DNA from: Stenotrophomonas sp. NA06056
GTDB taxonomy: Bacteria > Pseudomonadota > Gammaproteobacteria > Xanthomonadales > Xanthomonadaceae
DNA length: 64,000 nucleotides
Assembly (NCBI RefSeq): GCF_013364355.1
Contig: NZ_CP054931.1
Coordinates: 2,666,001-2,730,000 of the forward strand
Direction: 5' to 3'
The first letter of the stretch is position 1. The number at the start of each line of letters is the position of its first letter. The notes under the pieces are model-generated. The model did no database searches, was not told the DNA's origin, and saw nothing but the letters and a program-made list of their open reading frames with translations. A program made the position numbers and the translations under genes. Below are positions 32,612 to 42,658 of this stretch, one piece after another.

Positions 32612-34017
32612 TGCGCCTCGCCTTCCGGTTCGACCGGCAAGGGTGCGCCACCCACTGCGCGGTACAGGGATGCGAAGGCGAGCACGCGCGCGCCCTGCGC
32701 GCCAATCAGATCGGCGTGCGCGGACAGCGCCGCACGCTGGCTATCCAGCCCGTCGAACTCACTGGAGAGGCCAAGCTGCACCTGCCGTGCCTGTCGTGCG
32801 ACCTGCTGCCGGGTCGCTTCGTCTGCCACCTGCAGCGAGCGGATGCTGCTGTCCTGGCGAGCCAGGCTGCCCAGTGCGCCTTCCACTTCAGCCACGCCCT
32901 GCAGTACGGCCTGGCGGTAGCCCAGCAACGCCGCATCCAGTTGCTTGTTGTCGGACTGGTAGCGCGCGCGCCGCTGGCCCCAATCCCACAGGGGAATGTC
33001 GATGTAGGGACCGATCGACGGGCTGGAATCGGAATTGGAGCGAGCGTTCTGGGTGAGGTTGTAGGCGTACAGGATGGAACCGCCCAGACTCAGTCTCGGG
33101 AACATCGCCGCGCGAGCACTGCCCTTCTCGGCGGTGGCCTGCAGTACATCGGCCTCGGCCAGCAGGATCTGCGGGCGATGGCGCAGCAGATCGGCGGGCA
33201 CCTCCCGCAGGGTGAAGGCGCTCAACTGCGGCGGCGTGCGGTAGGCATTCCAGGCCGGATCCGGACCCTCGCGCCCCAGCAGCAGCGCCAGCGCACGCGC
33301 GGCGTTGCCTGCGCTTTCATCCGCCTGTGCAATGGCAGCGCGTGTGGCCGCCTGCCGAGCACGCAGGCGATCCAGTTCGCCAGGCTCGTCTAGATGCAGG
33401 CGCTGCCGCACCAGGGCCAACTGTTCGCCGCGCGCATCAACGGCCAGTTGTTTTCCCAGCAGATCTGCCTGTGCCTGCGCGACGGAGAGATCCAGGTAGC
33501 TGCGCACCACATCAGCGATGACCGCCACCTGCGCCGCACCGCGCAGCGCTTCGGCATTTCCGTTGGCCGCCTGCGCGCCCAGACGGGCACTTTCCGCTGC
33601 GCCAAACAGGCCAAGATCCCAGATCGCTTCGACGCCTGCATGGAAGTAGGTGTCGACCGCAGCAGCGTCCTGCACCTGCTTGGCGCTGGCCGTTATCTCC
33701 GGACGGAAACGCGCATCGGAGGTGCCGGATACCAGGCGTACCGCCTGCAGCCGCAGGGTGGCCTGCTGCAGGTCCAGATTGCCGGCGATCGCCTCGTCCA
33801 CCAAGGCGTTCAGGCGCGCATCGGCCAGCACCTTCCACCACTGCCGCGCATCAACCGCCACGCCCTGTGCAGGGGCGGGCTGGCTCCAGACCGCTGGCGT
33901 GCGGTCGGGCAGGTCCGGAACGGGCACCGACATGCAGCCGACCAGCATCATGCTGGCCAGCAGCACGCCTGCTCCCAGCACGATGCGGGGCAGCGCGGCA
34001 CGCCGTCGAACGGACAT
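32608..34017 (-). CDS. outer-membrane efflux channel, NodT/TolC-type lipoprotein
   Basis: 469 residues from MSVRRRAALP. The lipobox is MLVGC. Paired OEP repeats follow: WWKVLADARLNALVDEAIAG and, in the second half, LRHRPQILLAEADVLQATAE and SARAAMFPRLSLGGS. It forms a trimeric channel. It is first in the operon, so the cell has a complete tripartite exporter here. An upstream in-frame ATG (34104) would add 29 residues but has no ribosome site. Confidence 0.9.
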   Translation of the reverse strand: MSVRRRAALPRIVLGAGVLLASMMLVGCMSVPVPDLPDRTPAVWSQPAPAQGVAVDARQWWKVLADARLNALVDEAIAGNLDLQQATLRLQAVRLVSGTSDARFRPEITASAKQVQDAAAVDTYFHAGVEAIWDLGLFGAAESARLGAQAANGNAEALRGAAQVAVIADVVRSYLDLSVAQAQADLLGKQLAVDARGEQLALVRQRLHLDEPGELDRLRARQAATRAAIAQADESAGNAARALALLLGREGPDPAWNAYRTPPQLSAFTLREVPADLLRHRPQILLAEADVLQATAEKGSARAAMFPRLSLGGSILYAYNLTQNARSNSDSSPSIGPYIDIPLWDWGQRRARYQSDNKQLDAALLGYRQAVLQGVAEVEGALGSLARQDSSIRSLQVADEATRQQVARQARQVQLGLSSEFDGLDSQRAALSAHADLIGAQGARVLAFASLYRAVGGAPLPVEPEGEAQ

Positions 34018-34102
34018 CACAGGGGAAGTGAAGCGATTGGCCACCCGCCCACCTTCGTGGAGAGAGAAGCCGAGGAGGCTACGCCGCGATTGTGGAGTGG
34101 AC

Positions 34103-34612
34103 ATGGAGAATCAGTCGGAGCTGCGTTACAGCACGTATGGGGTGCATGCATTGCGAACCCTCGGCCTTTCCGCAGCCTTTCATGGGCGCCGCCAAGCTGA
34201 ACGCTGGACTGTCGGCAGGCGCTGCGGCACATTGGCCGACACACCCCACCGGCAGGCAGTACGTTTGAAATCCAGCCCTCGCCGCATGCTCGGCATCTTC
34301 ATGGCCCTGCTCGTTGTCGGCACGATGGCGATCTGCCTGGCCACGCAACTGGCGTCCAACGCGGCCATGCTGCTGATGGACAGAAGCAACTTCATTCCCG
34401 CGCAGTCGTCGATCTTTTTCTTCGAACCCTCCGTGATCAACGACGGCTCGTCGAACTACTGGCTGTATGGCCAGGACCGGACCTACTACTACCACTTCAC
34501 CTACCAGGCAGACGCGCCGTATCTGTACATCCCGCGGAACAACACCTGCGTCGACTTCGACCGTACGGACGTGCGGACCTGGTGCAGCGCAAGCCGGGGC
34601 CTCCCGCGCTAG
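34103..34612 (+). CDS. hypothetical protein with one membrane helix
   Basis: 169 residues from MENQSELRYS, with GGAG five bases before the ATG. One hydrophobic segment (MLGIFMALLVVGTMAICLAT) is at about 62-82. The extracytoplasmic tail is Tyr/Phe-rich (NYWLYGQDRTYYYHFTYQAD) and has two cysteines (NNTCVDF and TWCSAS). A shorter start at 34286 is possible. It is divergent from the efflux operon and ends near tRNA-Gly copy 3. No family is recognised. Confidence 0.55.
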   Translation: MENQSELRYSTYGVHALRTLGLSAAFHGRRQAERWTVGRRCGTLADTPHRQAVRLKSSPRRMLGIFMALLVVGTMAICLATQLASNAAMLLMDRSNFIPAQSSIFFFEPSVINDGSSNYWLYGQDRTYYYHFTYQADAPYLYIPRNNTCVDFDRTDVRTWCSASRGLPR

Positions 34613-34642
34613 CAGGCTGCACCTCCAGAGCGGCGCGCAAAC

Positions 34643-34668
34643 GAAAAACGCCCCCTTTCGGGAGCGTT
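34643..34668 (-). terminator. terminator after tRNA-Gly copy 3
   Basis: ACGCCCCC and GGGAGCGT pair with one mismatch around TTTC; the minus-strand transcript then reads TTTTTCG. Confidence 0.75.
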
Positions 34669-34679
34669 CTTCTTGAATC

Positions 34680-34755
<76 letters not shown>

Positions 34756-34787
34756 AGATTCCGTTCGACCTGCGTCGAAGGAGCGCT

Positions 34788-34816
34788 ATTGTGTCGGGAT
34801 TGCTGCACGGCGTCAA
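34788..34816 (-). promoter_or_regulatory. promoter of tRNA-Gly copy 3
   Basis: TTGACG, 17 bp, CACAAT on the minus strand, with the same AGCGCTCC discriminator as copy 2. The shared flank extends over about 30 bp (to GACCTGCGTCGAAGGAGC). Confidence 0.75.
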
Positions 34817-34860
34817 CAGGATTCTGCAGCCCTGTCACAGGCCAGCGTTCAGCTTCCGGA

Positions 34861-35967
34861 TCACACCCTCATACCCCGTCGGTGGAAATAGATTTGTTCG
34901 GCCAGCCGGCGCACCGGGCCGGTACGCAGCAGCGCGTCGACCGGCCAGTCCCGCTGCAGGTGGTCCATGGCCCAGCGCAGTACGCGCTTGCGTTGAAACG
35001 TGGGCGCCGACTGCCGTGCCACCTGCTCAGCTGCGGGCCCCTTGCCGCGCCGATGCAGCCCGATCGCATCACCGACCGCCCAGCCGTGCCGCCATGATGA
35101 GTGGATGCCGCCGGCCGACAATGGCGAGACGACACCCGCTGCATCACCGGTAAGGATCACGCCCGGCGCGGTGATCGGGCCATCCGGCAACCCGCAGGGC
35201 ACCAGCCCCGCACGGGTGCCGGCAACCTCGGCCGAGCGCGGAAGGCCCACCACGTCGCGCACATGTTCAAGGAACCCTTCGATATCCGGCGGGCGGGGGC
35301 GTGCGGAATCGTGGCGCTGCGCCAGCCCCACCTGCACACCGGTGGGATTCTGCGCGGCCCAGCCGATGTAACCGGGTGCGAAGCGGCGGCTGACAAAGCA
35401 GTGCAAGGCGTCGCCTTCCGGCAACTGCACGCCGGCAAACTCGCGCTCGACGCCATACAGGTTGTCGCGCACCTGGCCCAGGCCGGTGCGCTGCGCGACT
35501 CGCGAACGGGCACCATCAGCGCCGACCAGATAGCGCGTGCGCCCTACCCCTTCGACCTGCCATGCATCGCCGTCGCGGCAGGCGCCGGTGAACGACTGCC
35601 GCAACCTCAGGTCCACGCCACTTACACGCAGTTCGCTGGCCAGCCAACGCATCAGGTTCGGCGTATCGGTGGTGAGGAAGTAGTAGCCCGGTGCGGCCAG
35701 CAACACGTTGCGCAGGTTTGGCGCGTACAGGCGCACGCGCGCGATGCGTTGCACCAGGTGTTCTGGCATTCGCCTCAGCCAGGTCTGTTCCATCGCCTCC
35801 TTCACCACGATGCCGGTGGTATGCAGCCGCTCGCCGGGGTCGGCCTTGCGTTCAAGCACGCAGACACGCAGGCCGTACTGGGCGGCGGCGAGTGCGCAGG
35901 CGGCACCGGCAAAACTGGCGCCAACAATGACCAGATCGTAGTCGTTGACGGTGGGAGTGAGAGGCAT
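34861..35967 (-). CDS. FAD-dependent oxidoreductase (geranylgeranyl reductase/monooxygenase-like)
   Basis: 368 residues from MPLTPTVNDYD. The N-terminal dinucleotide fold is LVIVGASFAGAACALAAAQY; a middle FAD motif is LVGADGARSRVAQRTGL; the C-terminal FAD contact is VILTGDAAGVVSPLSAGGIH. This set fits the p-hydroxybenzoate hydroxylase-like superfamily, close to geranylgeranyl-reductase-type dehydrogenases. The substrate is unknown. It lies between tRNA-Gly copies 3 and 4. Confidence 0.82.
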   Translation of the reverse strand: MPLTPTVNDYDLVIVGASFAGAACALAAAQYGLRVCVLERKADPGERLHTTGIVVKEAMEQTWLRRMPEHLVQRIARVRLYAPNLRNVLLAAPGYYFLTTDTPNLMRWLASELRVSGVDLRLRQSFTGACRDGDAWQVEGVGRTRYLVGADGARSRVAQRTGLGQVRDNLYGVEREFAGVQLPEGDALHCFVSRRFAPGYIGWAAQNPTGVQVGLAQRHDSARPRPPDIEGFLEHVRDVVGLPRSAEVAGTRAGLVPCGLPDGPITAPGVILTGDAAGVVSPLSAGGIHSSWRHGWAVGDAIGLHRRGKGPAAEQVARQSAPTFQRKRVLRWAMDHLQRDWPVDALLRTGPVRRLAEQIYFHRRGMRV

Positions 35968-36064
35968 CGCGGCATCACCGTTGAAGAAGGAGATGCAGCA
36001 TCGAAACGTCACGTGGTGAGGCGATGGGGTGGCGGTGAAGTGAGTATGAAGCGCGCTGGACGCA

Positions 36065-36096
36065 AACGAGAAACGCCCCCTTGCGGGAGCGTTTTT
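36065..36096. terminator. terminator after tRNA-Gly copy 4
   Basis: AACGCCCCC and GGGAGCGTT pair around TTGC with one mismatch; T-run on one side and A-rich on the other. The stem closely resembles that after copy 3. Confidence 0.78.
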
Positions 36097-36104
36097 CTTG
36101 AATC

Positions 36105-36180
<76 letters not shown>

Positions 36181-36192
36181 TTGGGAGGCGAA

Positions 36193-36220
36193 ATTTTACC
36201 TATTCTGGAAATGGCGTCAA
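36193..36220 (-). promoter_or_regulatory. promoter of tRNA-Gly copy 4
   Basis: TTGACG, 16 bp, TAAAAT on the minus strand. The flank differs from those of copies 2 and 3. Confidence 0.65.
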
Positions 36221-36257
36221 GCGGTTTTTTAGGGGTCTGCGAGGCGCCTTGCACCGC

Positions 36258-36353
36258 GTATCCACGCATGGCGTGGATCTACTCCACGCCCCCACAAATC
36301 GGTAGATCCGCGCGTGGATGGACGCTTCAGTAGATCCACGCCATGCGTGGATG
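36258..36353. repeat. SMAG cluster before pgsA
   Basis: One palindrome ending in CTAC (36258-36282), a shortened one (GTAGATCCGCGCGTGGATG, 36302-36320) and a full inverted one (36330-36353). The middle copy has lost about five bases of its loop side. It is located in the 229-base gap between the pgsA stop and tRNA-Gly copy 4. Confidence 0.85.
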
Positions 36354-36409
36354 GAGACGTCCCCGGTGTCAGAACCCCTACCTGCGGAAAGGGATCCGCC
36401 CCGCCATCC

Positions 36410-37039
36410 TCAGCCGTTGCCCAGCTTCTTCTGCCGCGAACGCTCGCGCGCGGCGCGCTCGTCGTCACGCAGGCTGGGCCAGGCGGCGTGCAGGTACTGC
36501 AGGCCCGACCACAGGGTCAGCACTGCGGCAATGGCCAGGGTCCAGTCACCGATATGGAATACCGGCGGGCCCATCCAGATGTCGTCCACCGGCACATTCG
36601 GCGCCACCGAATACAACAGGCACAGCAGCGCGACCATCTGTGCGGTGGTCTTGACCTTGCCGATCATCGCCACACGCACCTTGGCGCGCTGGCCGAGTTC
36701 GGCCATCCACTCGCGCAGCGCCGACACTGCAATCTCGCGGCCAACGATCACCGCCGCCCAGAACGCCATCCACGGCGTCGGATGCCCCTGCACGATCAGG
36801 AACAGCGCCACCGCCACCATCAGCTTGTCCGCGACCGGGTCGAGGAAGGCACCGAACGCCGACTCCAGGCCGTAACGACGGGCGATCCAGCCATCAAGCC
36901 AGTCCGTGATCGCAGCCAGGCCGAAGATTGCCGCCGATGCGAAGTTGGTCCAGGTGTAGGGCAGGTAGAACACCAGCACCAGCACCGGGATCATCACGAT
37001 CCGCAACAGGGTCAGCCAGGTGGGGAGGGTCAACGTCAT
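36410..37039 (-). CDS. pgsA: CDP-diacylglycerol--glycerol-3-phosphate 3-phosphatidyltransferase
   Basis: 209 residues, integral membrane. The CDP-alcohol phosphotransferase motif is complete: DWLDGWIARRYGLESAFGAF followed by LDPVAD. It makes phosphatidylglycerophosphate, the committed step to phosphatidylglycerol and cardiolipin. It sits 15 bp after uvrC, the common proteobacterial pairing. Confidence 0.95.
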   Translation of the reverse strand: MTLTLPTWLTLLRIVMIPVLVLVFYLPYTWTNFASAAIFGLAAITDWLDGWIARRYGLESAFGAFLDPVADKLMVAVALFLIVQGHPTPWMAFWAAVIVGREIAVSALREWMAELGQRAKVRVAMIGKVKTTAQMVALLCLLYSVAPNVPVDDIWMGPPVFHIGDWTLAIAAVLTLWSGLQYLHAAWPSLRDDERAARERSRQKKLGNG

Positions 37040-37054
37040 GCTGCTTTGTTCTCT

Positions 37055-38899
37055 TTACTCGGCCGGATCCGGCGTGGCCAACCCGTGCAGGTTAGCGTAG
37101 ATGCGTGCCGCGAGGGCGTCATTGATGCCTTCAACCTTGGCGATTTCAGCTTCACCGGCCGCTTTCAGGCCGACCAGACCGCCGAAATGCTTCAACAGGC
37201 TGGCACGTCGGCGCGGACCGATGCCGGCGATGTCTTCCAGCTTGCTGGTCATGCGGGCCTTCTGCCGCCGCCCGCGATGGCCGGTGATGGCAAAGCGATG
37301 CGCTTCATCGCGCACCTGCTGGATGAACTGCAGGGCGGGATTGGCCGCACCCGGGCGCTGTTCGCGACCATCGGGCATCACCAGGGCTTCATGGCCGGCG
37401 CGACGTTCCGCACCTTTGGCTACGCCCACCAGCAGCACACCGTCCACCCCCAGGTCCGCCAGCGCCGCCTGCGCCTGTGCCAGTTGCCCGGCACCACCGT
37501 CGATCAGCAGCACGTCCGGCAACACGCCCTGCTCTTCCACCGCGCGGCGGAAGCGGCGGTCGATGGCCTGGCGCATCGCGGCGTAATCATCACCCGGCTC
37601 GATGCCGCTGATGTTGAAACGGCGGTACTGCGCGCGCACCGGGCCTGCGGCATCGAACACCACGCAGGAGGCCACGGTGGCTTCGCCCATGGTGTGGCTG
37701 ATGTCGAAGCACTCCACCCGCTTCACCGGTTCGGCCAGCCCCAGCATGACCCGCAACGCTTCGCTGCGCGCGTGCTGCGCGGTGCGGCTGTTGATCTCGG
37801 TCGCCAGGGTCAACTGCGCGTTGCGGCTGGCCAGCTCCAGGTAGCCGGCGCGCTCGCCACGGACGTTCCATTTCAACTGCACCTTGCGCTCGGCCGAGGC
37901 CGACAGCGCCGAACCAATCAAGTCGGCATCGGGAATTTCGCGGTCGAGCAGGATCTCGCGCGGCGGCTCGAATTCGATGTAGTACTGCGAAACAAAGGCG
38001 GCCAGTACTTCATCCGCGCTTTCCTCGCCGTTGGTGCGCGGAAAGAATGGACGGGTGCCCAGGTTGCGGCCGTCACGGAAGGCCAGCAGCATCACGCAGG
38101 CCTGCGAACCCTGCATGGCCACCGCCAGCACGTCCAGGTCGGCAGCACGGCCGTCCACGTACTGGCGGGTCTGCATGCTGCGCAACGAGGTGATCAGATC
38201 GCGCAGACGGGCGGCCTGCTCGAATTCCAGCGCTTCGCTGGCAGTCTGCATCTGCTCGCCCAGCTCCCGGGTCAGTTCATCGCTCTTGCCTTCCAGGAAC
38301 ATCGCCGCGCGGCGCACCGACTCGGCGTAGTCCGCGGCCGGCACCAGTTCCACGCACGGCGCGCTGCAGCGCCCGATCTGATACTGCAGGCAGGGCCGCG
38401 AGCGGTTGCGGAACACGCTGTCCTCGCAGCTGCGCAGCTTGAACAGCTTGTGCATCAGGTTCAGCGTTTCGCGCACCGCGGTAACGCCGGGATACGGACC
38501 GAAGTAGCGACCTGGAATCGCACGCGGTCCGCGATGCAGGGCGATGCGCGGCCAGTCCTCGCGGGTCAGCAGCACATGCGGGTAGGTCTTGTCGTCGCGC
38601 AGGGACACGTTGTAGCGCGGCGACAATGACTTGATCAGCTGGTTTTCCAGCAGCAGCGCTTCGGCTTCCGAGCGCGTCACGGTCACGTCCATGCGCACGA
38701 TCTGCGAGAGCATCGACATGATGCGCGCGTTCTTCGGACTGCCGTTGAAATAGCTGCCCACGCGGTTGCGCAGCGCGCGGGCCTTGCCGACGTACAGCAG
38801 CGTGTCATCGGCGGCGTACATGCGGTACACGCCCGGGGCGGTACTCAGCTGGGCCGCGAATGCCTTGCCATCGAAGGGTGGGACGGGAACAACAGTCAT
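37055..38899 (-). CDS. uvrC: excinuclease ABC subunit C
   Basis: 614 residues, the usual length. The GIY-YIG nuclease domain opens with GVYRMYAADDTLLYVGKARA. A UVR motif is near residue 205-235 (ELTRELGEQMQTASEALEFE), the RNase H-like C-terminal nuclease has ECFDISHTMGEATVASCVVF and LLIDGGAGQLAQA, and tandem HhH motifs end it (LEDIAGIGPRRRASLLKHFG). It makes both incisions in nucleotide excision repair. Its ATG overlaps the NHL gene stop (ATGA). Confidence 0.97.
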   Translation of the reverse strand: MTVVPVPPFDGKAFAAQLSTAPGVYRMYAADDTLLYVGKARALRNRVGSYFNGSPKNARIMSMLSQIVRMDVTVTRSEAEALLLENQLIKSLSPRYNVSLRDDKTYPHVLLTREDWPRIALHRGPRAIPGRYFGPYPGVTAVRETLNLMHKLFKLRSCEDSVFRNRSRPCLQYQIGRCSAPCVELVPAADYAESVRRAAMFLEGKSDELTRELGEQMQTASEALEFEQAARLRDLITSLRSMQTRQYVDGRAADLDVLAVAMQGSQACVMLLAFRDGRNLGTRPFFPRTNGEESADEVLAAFVSQYYIEFEPPREILLDREIPDADLIGSALSASAERKVQLKWNVRGERAGYLELASRNAQLTLATEINSRTAQHARSEALRVMLGLAEPVKRVECFDISHTMGEATVASCVVFDAAGPVRAQYRRFNISGIEPGDDYAAMRQAIDRRFRRAVEEQGVLPDVLLIDGGAGQLAQAQAALADLGVDGVLLVGVAKGAERRAGHEALVMPDGREQRPGAANPALQFIQQVRDEAHRFAITGHRGRRQKARMTSKLEDIAGIGPRRRASLLKHFGGLVGLKAAGEAEIAKVEGINDALAARIYANLHGLATPDPAE

Positions 38900-40308
38900 T
38901 CGCTGATCGGCACTTCGCTGAGCACGCCGCTGTCAGGGTCCAGGCGCAGTACGGTGTGGGAATCCGTTTCGGCAATCCATACGGCACCAGCACCGACGGC
39001 CAGCCCGGCCGGGCCGTGCAGGCGCCGCGGCAAGGGCTGGGTGGTCAGTTCGCCGCCCCCCAGACGCAACGTGCGCAGGCGGCCATTGCCGGTATCGGCG
39101 ATCCACAACAACGGGGTATCCGGGCTCAATGCGATCGCCTGCGGGAACTGCAGGCTGGCCTGCGCGCGCGGGCCATCGTCTTCACCGAAGCGCCAGGTGC
39201 CCTGCCCGACCAGGGTCTGCACCAGATCACCGCGCAACTGCAGCGAACGGATCGATGAACCCAGCGCGTCGGCTACGTACAGCACCTGCTGGACCACAGC
39301 CACGGCGGCGGGCTGGGCGAACGCGGCCACGTGACCGCTGCCGTCGCGCTCGTCGATGGCACCGCTGCCGGCGCGCCACTGCAGACTGCGTTGGCCGAGG
39401 TGATAGCTCCAGATGCGGTTGTCGCCGGCCATGGCGATGTGCAGCTGGTTCTCGGCGATGGCCAGGCCAACCGGATGATCCAGCGATACCTGCCGTGGCT
39501 GCGCCACCGGCCCCTCCTCGGGAGCGCCCGGACGTCCGTTGCCGCACAGGGTATCGACCACGCCGGTCAGCAGGTTGATGCGGCGCACGGCATGGTTGCC
39601 GGTATCGGCCACGTACAGCGACTCGCGCTCCAGTGCCAGCGCCTGCGGCCTGTGGAAGGCGGCCTCGGCGAGGTTGCCGTCCATGAAGTCGGCGGTACCC
39701 AGGCCGAACTGACGCAGCACCCGGCCGCCATGACTGCATTCCAGAATACGGTGGCGCCCACTGTCTGCGATGTACAGCCGTTCCTGGTTCACCGCCAGGC
39801 CCATCGGGAATCGCAGCGCCTGGCGCGGCTCGGGGTGCAGTTCACTGCCACCGCGCGAAGGGGCTGACGGCGCCCCCTCGCAGAGGGCATTCAAGGCCCT
39901 CTCCAGCTCGCCCGGCGCGCCCTGGCCAATCAAGCGCTGCTGTTCGCGGCCCTGCGCGTCCAGCAGCACCATGGTCGGCCAAGCGGTGATGCCGAAGCGG
40001 CGCCAGCCATCCCAATCGGCATCAAGCAGCACCGGCATGGTCAGGCCTTGGCGGCGCAGCAGTTTCAACGCAGCACCGGCATCACGCTCGAAATCGAAGC
40101 GTGGCACCTGCAGCACGAGGGGTTGCAGCTTGCCAGGGTGGCGTGACAGCCATTGGCTGAACTCGGCCAACCGTTGCGCGCTCCACACAGAAGCGGCGTT
40201 GAGGAACAACAGCGCGACCGGCCTGCCACGCAGTTCGGTCAGGGTGCAGGGCGCGGCATTGAGCCACGCGGCGAACTCGGGCAGGTCCGGGACGGGCTGG
40301 ATGTTCAT
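38896..40308 (-). CDS. thioredoxin-like/NHL beta-propeller protein (NHLRC2-like) without CxxC
   Basis: 470 residues. Residues about 1-150 form a thioredoxin-like fold (ALLFLNAASVWSAQRLAEF, then ITAWPTMVLLDAQGREQQRL with the cis-Pro). The CxxC site is replaced by SVWS, so no dithiol chemistry is expected. Residues about 165-465 are six NHL blades (GLAVNQERLYIADSGRHRIL and similar). The order matches NHLRC2. No signal peptide is seen. It is located between the phosphatase and uvrC with overlapping ends. Confidence 0.88.
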   Translation of the reverse strand: MNIQPVPDLPEFAAWLNAAPCTLTELRGRPVALLFLNAASVWSAQRLAEFSQWLSRHPGKLQPLVLQVPRFDFERDAGAALKLLRRQGLTMPVLLDADWDGWRRFGITAWPTMVLLDAQGREQQRLIGQGAPGELERALNALCEGAPSAPSRGGSELHPEPRQALRFPMGLAVNQERLYIADSGRHRILECSHGGRVLRQFGLGTADFMDGNLAEAAFHRPQALALERESLYVADTGNHAVRRINLLTGVVDTLCGNGRPGAPEEGPVAQPRQVSLDHPVGLAIAENQLHIAMAGDNRIWSYHLGQRSLQWRAGSGAIDERDGSGHVAAFAQPAAVAVVQQVLYVADALGSSIRSLQLRGDLVQTLVGQGTWRFGEDDGPRAQASLQFPQAIALSPDTPLLWIADTGNGRLRTLRLGGGELTTQPLPRRLHGPAGLAVGAGAVWIAETDSHTVLRLDPDSGVLSEVPISE

Positions 40309-40793
40309 GGCCCGATTATGCCGGAGTCGGCGTGATGCAACAGGCGTGCCACGGTACGTTCGGCAGCAGCGTCCACCAGCGACCAGACCTGTTCGAAATG
40401 ATCGCTGCCACCGGTATAGGGATCGGGAATGGCGCGTTCACCCTGCCCGCCCGACCATGGCAGGTACAGCGCCAAGCGCTCGCGCTGGGCGGCGGTGGCA
40501 AGGCGTGCGGCATCACGCAGGTTGGCTTCGTCGGCGCACAGGATCCAGTCGAAGGCATCGAAGTCCTGCGGCTGCAGTTGTCGCGCGCGCAAGCCCCCCA
40601 GGTCCACGCCATGCCTGGCCGCGCACGCAATGGCGCGCCGGTCGGGTGGCTGGCCCACATGCCAGTCGCCGGTACCGGCCGAATCGACCTGCACCCGCCC
40701 GGCCAGCGCCGAGGCCTCCAGACGGGCGCGCAGCGCACCTTCGGCCATCGGCGAGCGGCAGATGTTGCCGAGGCAGACGACCAGCAGCTTCAT
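40305..40793 (-). CDS. low-molecular-weight protein-tyrosine phosphatase
   Basis: 162 residues. The P-loop [14 protein letters not shown] holds Cys 7 and Arg 13; the general acid is Asp in IPDPYTGG. Members dephosphorylate tyrosine kinases or sugar-pathway enzymes. It overlaps kdsB by four bases and the NHL gene by four bases, so it is embedded in the envelope operon. Confidence 0.93.
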   Translation of the reverse strand: MKLLVVCLGNICRSPMAEGALRARLEASALAGRVQVDSAGTGDWHVGQPPDRRAIACAARHGVDLGGLRARQLQPQDFDAFDWILCADEANLRDAARLATAAQRERLALYLPWSGGQGERAIPDPYTGGSDHFEQVWSLVDAAAERTVARLLHHADSGIIGP

Positions 40794-41563
40794 CGCGTCG
40801 CCATCGCCTGCAGCAGCGTTTCGGCGCGCTGCAGGTCTTCAGGGGTGTCGATGCCCGGCGGGAAAGGTTCGGGCGAGATCGCCACGGCGATCGGGTAGCC
40901 CGCCTCCAGCACACGCAGCTGCTCCAGCGATTCCATTTGTTCCAGCATGCCCGGCGGCATCGCGGCGAACTGCTGCAGGAAGCCTGCACGGTAGCCGTAG
41001 ATGCCGATGTGACGCAGCCACCGGTGGCCCTCGGGCAGGGCTTCGCGGCTGCGGGCAAAGCCATCGCGATGCCAGGCGATCGGCGCACGGCTGAAGTACA
41101 TGGCCTCGTTGCGTACGTTACGTACCAGCTTGACCACGTTGGGGTCGAACAGCGTGTGTGCGTCCTCGACCGGCGTGGCCAGGGTCGACATCGGCGCGCT
41201 ACCCTCCACCAGTGCCGCAGCCACGGCGCGGATGCCGGCGGCCGGTGCGAACGGCTCATCGCCCTGCAGGTTGACCACGACGGTGTCGTCCGCCCAGCCG
41301 GCGATGCGCGCGCATTCTGCCAAGCGATCGGTACCGGAGGCATGCGAAGCCGCGGTCATCGCCACCTTCACCTCCTCCAGGCCATTCAGCGCGTCGGCAA
41401 TGCGCGGGTCGTCAGTCGCGACCCAGACCTCACCCGCGCCGGCCTGCAGCGCGCGGCGGGCCACATGCAGCACCATGGGCTCTCCACCCAGCAGGCGCAG
41501 CGGCTTGCCCGGCAGCCGCGAAGCGGCATAGCGGGCCGGGATGGCAACAACGAAGTCGGTCAT
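40790..41563 (-). CDS. kdsB: 3-deoxy-manno-octulosonate cytidylyltransferase
   Basis: 257 residues from [20 protein letters not shown], the nucleotide-binding signature. ASGTDRLAE and [10 protein letters not shown] are further family motifs. It activates Kdo as CMP-Kdo for lipid A core synthesis. It follows lpxK (75 bp) and overlaps the phosphatase. Confidence 0.96.
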   Translation of the reverse strand: MTDFVVAIPARYAASRLPGKPLRLLGGEPMVLHVARRALQAGAGEVWVATDDPRIADALNGLEEVKVAMTAASHASGTDRLAECARIAGWADDTVVVNLQGDEPFAPAAGIRAVAAALVEGSAPMSTLATPVEDAHTLFDPNVVKLVRNVRNEAMYFSRAPIAWHRDGFARSREALPEGHRWLRHIGIYGYRAGFLQQFAAMPPGMLEQMESLEQLRVLEAGYPIAVAISPEPFPPGIDTPEDLQRAETLLQAMATR

Positions 41564-41638
41564 GCGGGCGGTACTCGGCAGGCGCGATACAGCAGGAATG
41601 CGGCCGGCGGCGTGCATTTGCAAGCGCCGCACGGCCCC

Positions 41639-42658
41639 TCAGTTCGGTCGCAGCTTTTCCAGGCGATCGGTCAACGCGATCCAGAAAGCAGCAGGCATCT
41701 CGGCACGCAGCGGCACGGCGTAGTGCCAGTCGTTACCGAATGCGCGGCACTTCACGGCATCCTTTTCGGTCATCAGCACCGGCAACTGGCTGCCAAAGGA
41801 CAGATCCTGCGGCTGGTAGGCGTGATGGTCGGCGAAGGCATGCGGTACCACGCCAATCGCACGCGCGCGCAGCATGTCGAAGAAGCGTTGTGGATGGGCG
41901 ATGCCGGCCACGGCATGCACGCGCTGGCCCGCGAAGTAAGAGAGTGGACGCGCCCGGCCACCGGCCAGAGGCTGTGCGCTGTCGATGTGCAGGGCCATCG
42001 GCCATTGGCCGAAGCCGCAGGCCTGGGCAGCCGTCGCTTCATCCGCCTGGCCAAGGTTGACCACACGGAAATCGCATTCGGCAGCACGGCTGACCGGCTC
42101 GCGCAGCGGGCCAGCTGGAATCATGCGGCCATTGCCATAGCGACGCTGGGCATCGACCACCTCGATCTCGATGTCACGCGCCAGCCGGTAGTGCTGCAGG
42201 CCGTCATCGCAGACGATCACGTCGCAACCGGCGGCGATCAGCGCCTTGCCCGCCGCCACGCGATCACTGTCCACACGCACCGGCACGCCGGTTTTCCAGG
42301 CGATCAGCACCGGCTCGTCGCCACCAAGGGCGGTCGGCGTATCGGCCTCCACCCAACGTGCCTTGTCCGCGTCTTCGCGGCCATAGCCGCGACTGGCCAC
42401 ACCGGGCTTCCAACCGGCGGCCCGCAGGCGCTCGACCAGGGCGATGGTCAGCGGTGTCTTGCCGGTGCCGCCAGCGGTGATGTTGCCGACCACGATGACT
42501 GGCACCGCCAGCGCATGGCGCTTGCGCCAGCCACGCCGATACAGGCGACGGCGCAGCGCGGTGACGCCCGCGTACAGCGGTGCCAGCAACCGCATCGGCC
42601 ACGGAACCGGGCTGCCGTCATACCAGTACGGCGGGGTCTGGGTACCTTTGCCCGCCAT
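41639..42658 (-). CDS. lpxK: tetraacyldisaccharide 4'-kinase
   Basis: 339 residues. The N-terminal membrane-associated helix is followed by the P-loop [14 protein letters not shown], and later by VASRGYGRE and [19 protein letters not shown]. It phosphorylates the lipid A precursor to lipid IVA at the inner-membrane face. Start and msbA stop share one base. Confidence 0.96.
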   Translation of the reverse strand: MAGKGTQTPPYWYDGSPVPWPMRLLAPLYAGVTALRRRLYRRGWRKRHALAVPVIVVGNITAGGTGKTPLTIALVERLRAAGWKPGVASRGYGREDADKARWVEADTPTALGGDEPVLIAWKTGVPVRVDSDRVAAGKALIAAGCDVIVCDDGLQHYRLARDIEIEVVDAQRRYGNGRMIPAGPLREPVSRAAECDFRVVNLGQADEATAAQACGFGQWPMALHIDSAQPLAGGRARPLSYFAGQRVHAVAGIAHPQRFFDMLRARAIGVVPHAFADHHAYQPQDLSFGSQLPVLMTEKDAVKCRAFGNDWHYAVPLRAEMPAAFWIALTDRLEKLRPN

